This document shows, in pieces, positions 60,719-64,000 of a stretch of DNA of 64,000 nucleotides. The notes under the pieces were generated by a model, which was given only the letters and a program-made list of their open reading frames with translations, was not told the DNA's origin and made no database searches. A program made the position numbers and the translations under genes. Where the stretch lies: NCBI RefSeq assembly GCF_003651245.1, contig NZ_RAPE01000002.1, positions 62,001-126,000 of the forward strand. The letters are read 5' to 3'. This DNA is from Roseovarius spongiae (GTDB lineage Bacteria; Pseudomonadota; Alphaproteobacteria; Rhodobacterales; Rhodobacteraceae). The stretch's first letter is position 1. Each line of letters begins with the position of its first letter.

Positions 60719-60861
60719 GGAGATCCCCCGAGGTCGATGTATCGCGGCAAGTCAAACACAAGTCGCGACGTTTATCCACTGTTTCAGGCGGCTTAACGCG
60801 CTTGGCATCCGCCGTCCCGCGATGCGATACTGGACCCGAGCGGAAAACAGGCGGAGCGATC

Positions 60862-61611
60862 ATGGAGTGGCGCGATCAGGGCATTCTGCTGTCGGCGCGC
60901 GGACACGGCGAAAGCGCGGCGATCATCGAGGTGCTGACGCCCGCGCACGGCAGGCACGCGGGCGTGGTGCGCGGGGGGGCGTCGCGGCGGCTGGCCCCGG
61001 TGCTGCAACCGGGCGCGCAGCTCGACCTTGCCTGGCGCGCGCGGCTCGAGGAGCATCTCGGCGCCTTCACGGTCGAACCCGTCCGCTCCCGCGCGGCGGC
61101 CTCGCTGGGGGATCGCCTGGCGCTGGCGGGTCTCAACGCGGTGACGGCGCTGCTGCTCTTCGGGCTGCCCGAGCGCGAGGCTCACCCGACGCTCTACCGG
61201 CGCACCGAGGCGCTGCTCGACCTGCTGGGCCAGGGCGAGGTCTGGCCGCTGGCCTACCTGCAATGGGAACTGGCGCTGCTCGAGGAGCTGGGCTTTGGCC
61301 TCGACCTCAGCGGTTGCGCGGTGATGGGGCCGGCGGCGAACGACCTGAGCTATGTGTCGCCGCGTTCGGGGCGGGCGGTGTCGCGCGCGGGCGCCGGGGA
61401 ATGGGCGGATCGCCTGTTGCCGCTGCCGCCCTGTCTCATGGGGCAGGGCGGCGCGCCGGATGCGGAAATCGTCGACGGTTTGCGCACTACCGGGCATTTC
61501 CTGCACACCCACCTGGCGCCCGAACTCGGCGACCGGCCCCTGCCGGAAGCGCGCCAGCGCTTCGTCGATCGTTTCGCGGCGCGGGCCGCGCGGAGCCACG
61601 CGGCGCGCTGA
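60862..61611 (+). CDS. recO: DNA repair protein RecO
   Basis: 249 residues. The N-terminal OB fold [20 protein letters not shown] and [20 protein letters not shown] are typical. The usual four-Cys zinc region is absent, with a single Cys in [10 protein letters not shown], a reduction seen in many alphaproteobacteria. RecO loads RecA on SSB-coated DNA with RecR. ATG 60862 was chosen from family N-termini. Confidence 0.93.
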   Translation: MEWRDQGILLSARGHGESAAIIEVLTPAHGRHAGVVRGGASRRLAPVLQPGAQLDLAWRARLEEHLGAFTVEPVRSRAAASLGDRLALAGLNAVTALLLFGLPEREAHPTLYRRTEALLDLLGQGEVWPLAYLQWELALLEELGFGLDLSGCAVMGPAANDLSYVSPRSGRAVSRAGAGEWADRLLPLPPCLMGQGGAPDAEIVDGLRTTGHFLHTHLAPELGDRPLPEARQRFVDRFAARAARSHAAR

Positions 61612-61631
61612 CCCGGCCTGCGCGATCCCGC

Positions 61632-62024
61632 TCAGGGGCGGCGGGCCTCGAGCACCATTTCCTTGCCCGACGAGGTGGTGATGATCAGCACGTCGCCCGC
61701 GACCTCGACCAGCGACGCCGCGGCGAGGGCGTCGAACAGCCGTTCTTCCTGCTCGAGCGCGGCGCAGGCCCGTTCGGTCTGCACCGCGTCCGTCAGGTGG
61801 AACCACGGGTAAGGCGCGGTCTGGCGCGCGCGCATGGTGTTGCAGGGGCCGCTGATCTCGACCGCGCCATCGTCGAGCAGGCGCATCGTCAGCGACGCGG
61901 GCGGCGCGGCGCCCGCGATCAGCGTCAGCTCCCATGCGCCGGCGCCGCCGTGCCCGGTCACCGTCTGGTCGCCCTGGCAGCCGGTCAGCCCGAGCGAGGC
62001 CGCGAGCAGCAGCGCGCGCCGCAT
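61632..62024 (-). CDS. META/HslJ-like lipoprotein
   Basis: 130 residues. MRRALLLAASLGLTGCQGDQ has a lipobox with Cys16. The mature part resembles the META domain (LTMRLLDDGAVEISGPCNTM, then ALEQEERLFDALAAA). Role unknown; HslJ is linked to heat shock and novobiocin resistance in E. coli. The start overlaps the TetR gene stop by one base (TGATG). Confidence 0.8.
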   Translation of the reverse strand: MRRALLLAASLGLTGCQGDQTVTGHGGAGAWELTLIAGAAPPASLTMRLLDDGAVEISGPCNTMRARQTAPYPWFHLTDAVQTERACAALEQEERLFDALAAASLVEVAGDVLIITTSSGKEMVLEARRP

Positions 62025-62578
62025 CAGCGCAGCGCCAGGATGAGATCGACCAGCGATCCGATCGCACCTGGCGCGTCGCCTCGCGCGTCGGGCGCGAGCG
62101 CCGCCATGCCAAGCCCGGCGGCATGGATGATCCGCGCCATTTCCGGATTGCCGACCCCGACGCTGCGCAACAGCGCGCCCAGCCGGTCGAGCCGCGCCGC
62201 GTCAAGCCGCGCCACCGCCGCCTGCGCCCCCGCGTGACCCAGCGCCCAGGCGCGCATCGCCGGCTCCACCGCCGCGCCGTCGCGGGCGGGGTCTTCGGCA
62301 ATGATCTGCGCAAGGCGGCGCAACCGGCTCGGGTCGGTTTCTTCCGCGGCGAGCGTTTCGGTGATCCGCGCCGTCTCGGCTTGTTCCCATGTCTCGATCA
62401 GCGCCGCGTGATAGGCCGGAAGGTCGTCGAAATGCCAGTAGAACGACCCCTTGGTTGCACCCAGACGTCGCGCCAGCGGCTCGGCGCGCAGGGCTTCGGG
62501 GCCGTCCGAAGCCAGCGCCGCAAGGCCGGTCCCGATCCAGGCGTCCCGAGTCAACCGTTGGGTTTTCGCAAGCGTCAT
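62024..62578 (-). CDS. TetR/AcrR family transcriptional regulator
   Basis: 184 residues. The helix-turn-helix is ALRAEPLARRLGATKGSFYW (about residues 30-49). The ligand domain is not recognisable. It is translationally coupled to the META lipoprotein gene. A dispersed 25-bp element lies 71 bases upstream of its start. Confidence 0.9.
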   Translation of the reverse strand: MTLAKTQRLTRDAWIGTGLAALASDGPEALRAEPLARRLGATKGSFYWHFDDLPAYHAALIETWEQAETARITETLAAEETDPSRLRRLAQIIAEDPARDGAAVEPAMRAWALGHAGAQAAVARLDAARLDRLGALLRSVGVGNPEMARIIHAAGLGMAALAPDARGDAPGAIGSLVDLILALR

Positions 62579-62648
62579 GCGCGTGATCTAGAACGTGGCC
62601 GGACGGGGCGCAAGGGACGCTCCGGCGCGCGGGCGGCACGCGCCGGAT

Positions 62649-62673
62649 TCGAGTATTTCGGGAACATTGAAAG
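62649..62673 (+). repeat. Dispersed 25-bp intergenic element, copy 6
   Basis: TCGAGTATT, then TCG, then GGAACATTGAAAG. It lies between the end of the DUF1045 gene and the start of the TetR gene. Confidence 0.7.
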
Positions 62674-62679
62674 CGCGGT

Positions 62680-63366
62680 CTATCCTGTGAGGGCCGTGCG
62701 CAGGATCAGGCGAAACCGGCCCGCGGCATCCTCGCCCACGAGGCTGAGCGCGTCGATCGTCATCGGGGCGGGCAGCAGTGGCGCCACATGCGGGGCGAGC
62801 GCGCCGTGCAGCGCCGCGGTCTGCGCGCGAGGTAGCTTGTCGCTCAGCGTGAGGTGAAAGCGGAACGCCTCCAGCACGTGCGGATAGCCCCAGCGCATGA
62901 GGTTGGCCGCCTGCCGCTCGCTGCGCACGGCCTGTCGGCGGCGGCTCAACTCCGCGTCGCTCAGCCGGGCGCGAAACATGTCGAGCCGGCGCACCGCCTC
63001 CGCAGCCAGCGCGTCGAGCGCCGGCGTCGGTCCGGTGGGAACAAGCGCGACGAACCGCCCCAGCGCGGCCAGTTCCAGCCCGGCCAGTTCGACCGGGGCA
63101 TGTTCCGCGCAAAGCGCGGCAAAGGCGGTTTCGACCTCGTCGGGGCGCTGACCGGGGGCGAGCGCGAAGGGCGGGCGCATCGTGGCGTGCAGGCCGTAAC
63201 GGCGCGGCGTGGCGGTGAGGTCCGCCGCCGGCGCGGGCAGCCCGTTGATTTCCGGATGCGCAACCTCCCGGCCCCGCGCGATGTCCCAGCCGAGCCACGC
63301 CGCCCCCCAGCGCGCCAGCGCGTCATTTTCGGGCGGGGTGTAGTAGACGGCGTAGCGACGGAACAT
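62680..63366 (-). CDS. DUF1045 family 2H phosphoesterase-like protein
   Basis: 228 residues. MFRRYAVYYTPPENDALARW is the family start. Two HxT motifs, YGLHATMRPPF (His60, Thr62) and FRFHLTLS (His171, Thr173), mark the 2H phosphodiesterase fold. The family is often encoded with carbon-phosphorus lyase genes, but none is present nearby. ATG 63366 is preceded by GGCAGGAGGC. Confidence 0.88.
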   Translation of the reverse strand: MFRRYAVYYTPPENDALARWGAAWLGWDIARGREVAHPEINGLPAPAADLTATPRRYGLHATMRPPFALAPGQRPDEVETAFAALCAEHAPVELAGLELAALGRFVALVPTGPTPALDALAAEAVRRLDMFRARLSDAELSRRRQAVRSERQAANLMRWGYPHVLEAFRFHLTLSDKLPRAQTAALHGALAPHVAPLLPAPMTIDALSLVGEDAAGRFRLILRTALTG

Positions 63367-63483
63367 GCTGCCTCCTGCGACTCCCGCCTTCTTGGCACAG
63401 GCGGGGATGCGGTCCAAGGGCGCGGGCTTTGACAGGCGGGCGCGACCGCCGCATAAGGAGGCGCATCATCACCCACGAGGCCC

Positions 63484-64000
63484 CCATGACCGCCAAGCCG
63501 CTCTTTGACCTGCCGTCCCCGCCCATGATCCCCGTCACCGGACGCGACGCCGCCTTCCCGGTGCGGCGCGTCTTCTGCGTCGGGCGCAACTACGCCGCCC
63601 ACGCCGCCGAAATGGGCAACGAGGTCGACCGCGAGGCGCCGTTCTACTTCACCAAGTCCGCGCATGCGCTGGCCCTCTCGGGGGCCGAGATCGCCTATCC
63701 GCCGGGCACCGCGGACTGCCACTACGAGATGGAGTTCGTGATGGCCATCGGCGGCGATGCCTTCGAGGTGGCGAAGGAGGACGCGATGGACGCGGTCTGG
63801 GGCTTCGCCTGCGGCATCGACCTCACCCGGCGCGACCTTCAGGCCGCGGCCAAGGACAAGCGCCGTCCCTGGGATCTCGGCAAGGATTTCGAGAACGCCG
63901 CCGTCATGGGCCCGATCACGCCTGCGGCGGATTTCGGCGCGGTGGGGGCGCAGGCGATCACGCTCGACCTGGACGGGGCGCGGGTGCAGGAGGCGACGCT
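63484..64000 (+). CDS. Fumarylacetoacetate hydrolase family protein (cut by window edge)
   Basis: 172 codons are present before the window ends. VFCVGRNYAAHAAEMGNEVD and PFYFTKSAHALALSGAEI lead into HYEMEFVMAIG, whose acidic residues bind the divalent metal, then GIDLTRRDLQAAAKDKRRPW and GKDFENAAVMGPI. Members hydrolyse or decarboxylate beta-diketo acids such as acylpyruvates. ATG 63484 follows the divergent gap with the DUF1045 gene. Confidence 0.9.

Overview
The window is a GC-rich, gene-dense stretch of an alphaproteobacterial chromosome, almost certainly from the Rhodobacterales (Roseobacter/Rhodobacter group). The assignment rests on gene content and order: pckA divergent from chvI-chvG-hprK-rapZ-EIIA-ptsH, a def-def-fmt cluster, pdxJ-acpS-lepB-rnc-era-DUF1491-recO, a CP4-like AroA and a RutR-type reductive pyrimidine pathway. 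I saw no rRNA, tRNA, CRISPR array, prophage or insertion sequence. Genes are tightly packed, many with 4-bp ATGA/GTGA overlaps. Both window ends cut a gene: an ETF-ubiquinone oxidoreductase on the left and a fumarylacetoacetate hydrolase family gene on the right.

Layout. 0-7.4 kb: greA, a membrane protein of unknown function, then a molybdenum-cofactor operon on the minus strand (fdhD-mobA-mobB-moeA, with moeA fused to an extra N-terminal domain) and azlCD. 7.4-16.7 kb: gluconeogenesis and the regulatory PTS block (pckA; chvI, chvG, a short hprK, rapZ, EIIA, HPr), then an acyltransferase, ridA and aroA. 16.8-27.8 kb: a pyrimidine uptake and degradation regulon (ABC transporter, VOC protein, dihydropyrimidinase, carbamoyl amidase, RutR, PreA, PreT). 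A perfect RutR palindrome lies at 23956 and a near-perfect one at 27757. 27.9-32 kb: two lipoproteins, a GNAT enzyme, a CbtB-CbtA cobalt-transport pair with a histidine-rich partner, and dadA. 32-46.5 kb: smc, a CHRD protein, a lytic transglycosylase, a degenerate receiver protein behind a CtrA-type box, a glutathionyl-hydroquinone reductase-like protein, patB/malY, def plus a catalytically degraded def paralogue, fmt, rnhA and ispH. 46.6-57.6 kb: an FAD oxidoreductase, a NYN protein, folK, rpoZ, a bifunctional RelA/SpoT enzyme, pdxJ, a LysE exporter, acpS, lepB, rnc and era. 57.6-64 kb: DUF1491, a von Willebrand A protein with seven 88-residue repeats, recO, a META lipoprotein, a TetR regulator, a DUF1045 2H phosphoesterase-like protein and the cut FAH gene.

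How the genes work together. PreT/PreA reduce uracil or thymine, dihydropyrimidinase opens the ring, and the amidase releases the beta-amino acid. RutR probably senses uracil or thymine and represses both arms, and the transporter probably brings in the substrate. HprK, HPr, EIIA and RapZ form a phosphorelay with no sugar permease beside the ChvG/ChvI two-component system and pckA, pointing to carbon-state control. MobA/MobB/MoeA/FdhD mature molybdenum enzymes, above all formate dehydrogenase, encoded elsewhere.

The most unusual signals are a dispersed 25-bp intergenic element present in six good copies (left arm TCGAGTATT, right arm GGAACATTGAAAG), pairs of tandem perfect palindromes at two convergent gene ends, near-identical 264-bp repeats inside the VWA gene at a normally conserved junction, a receiver protein lacking its phosphoacceptor, and a deformylase paralogue lacking metal-site residues.
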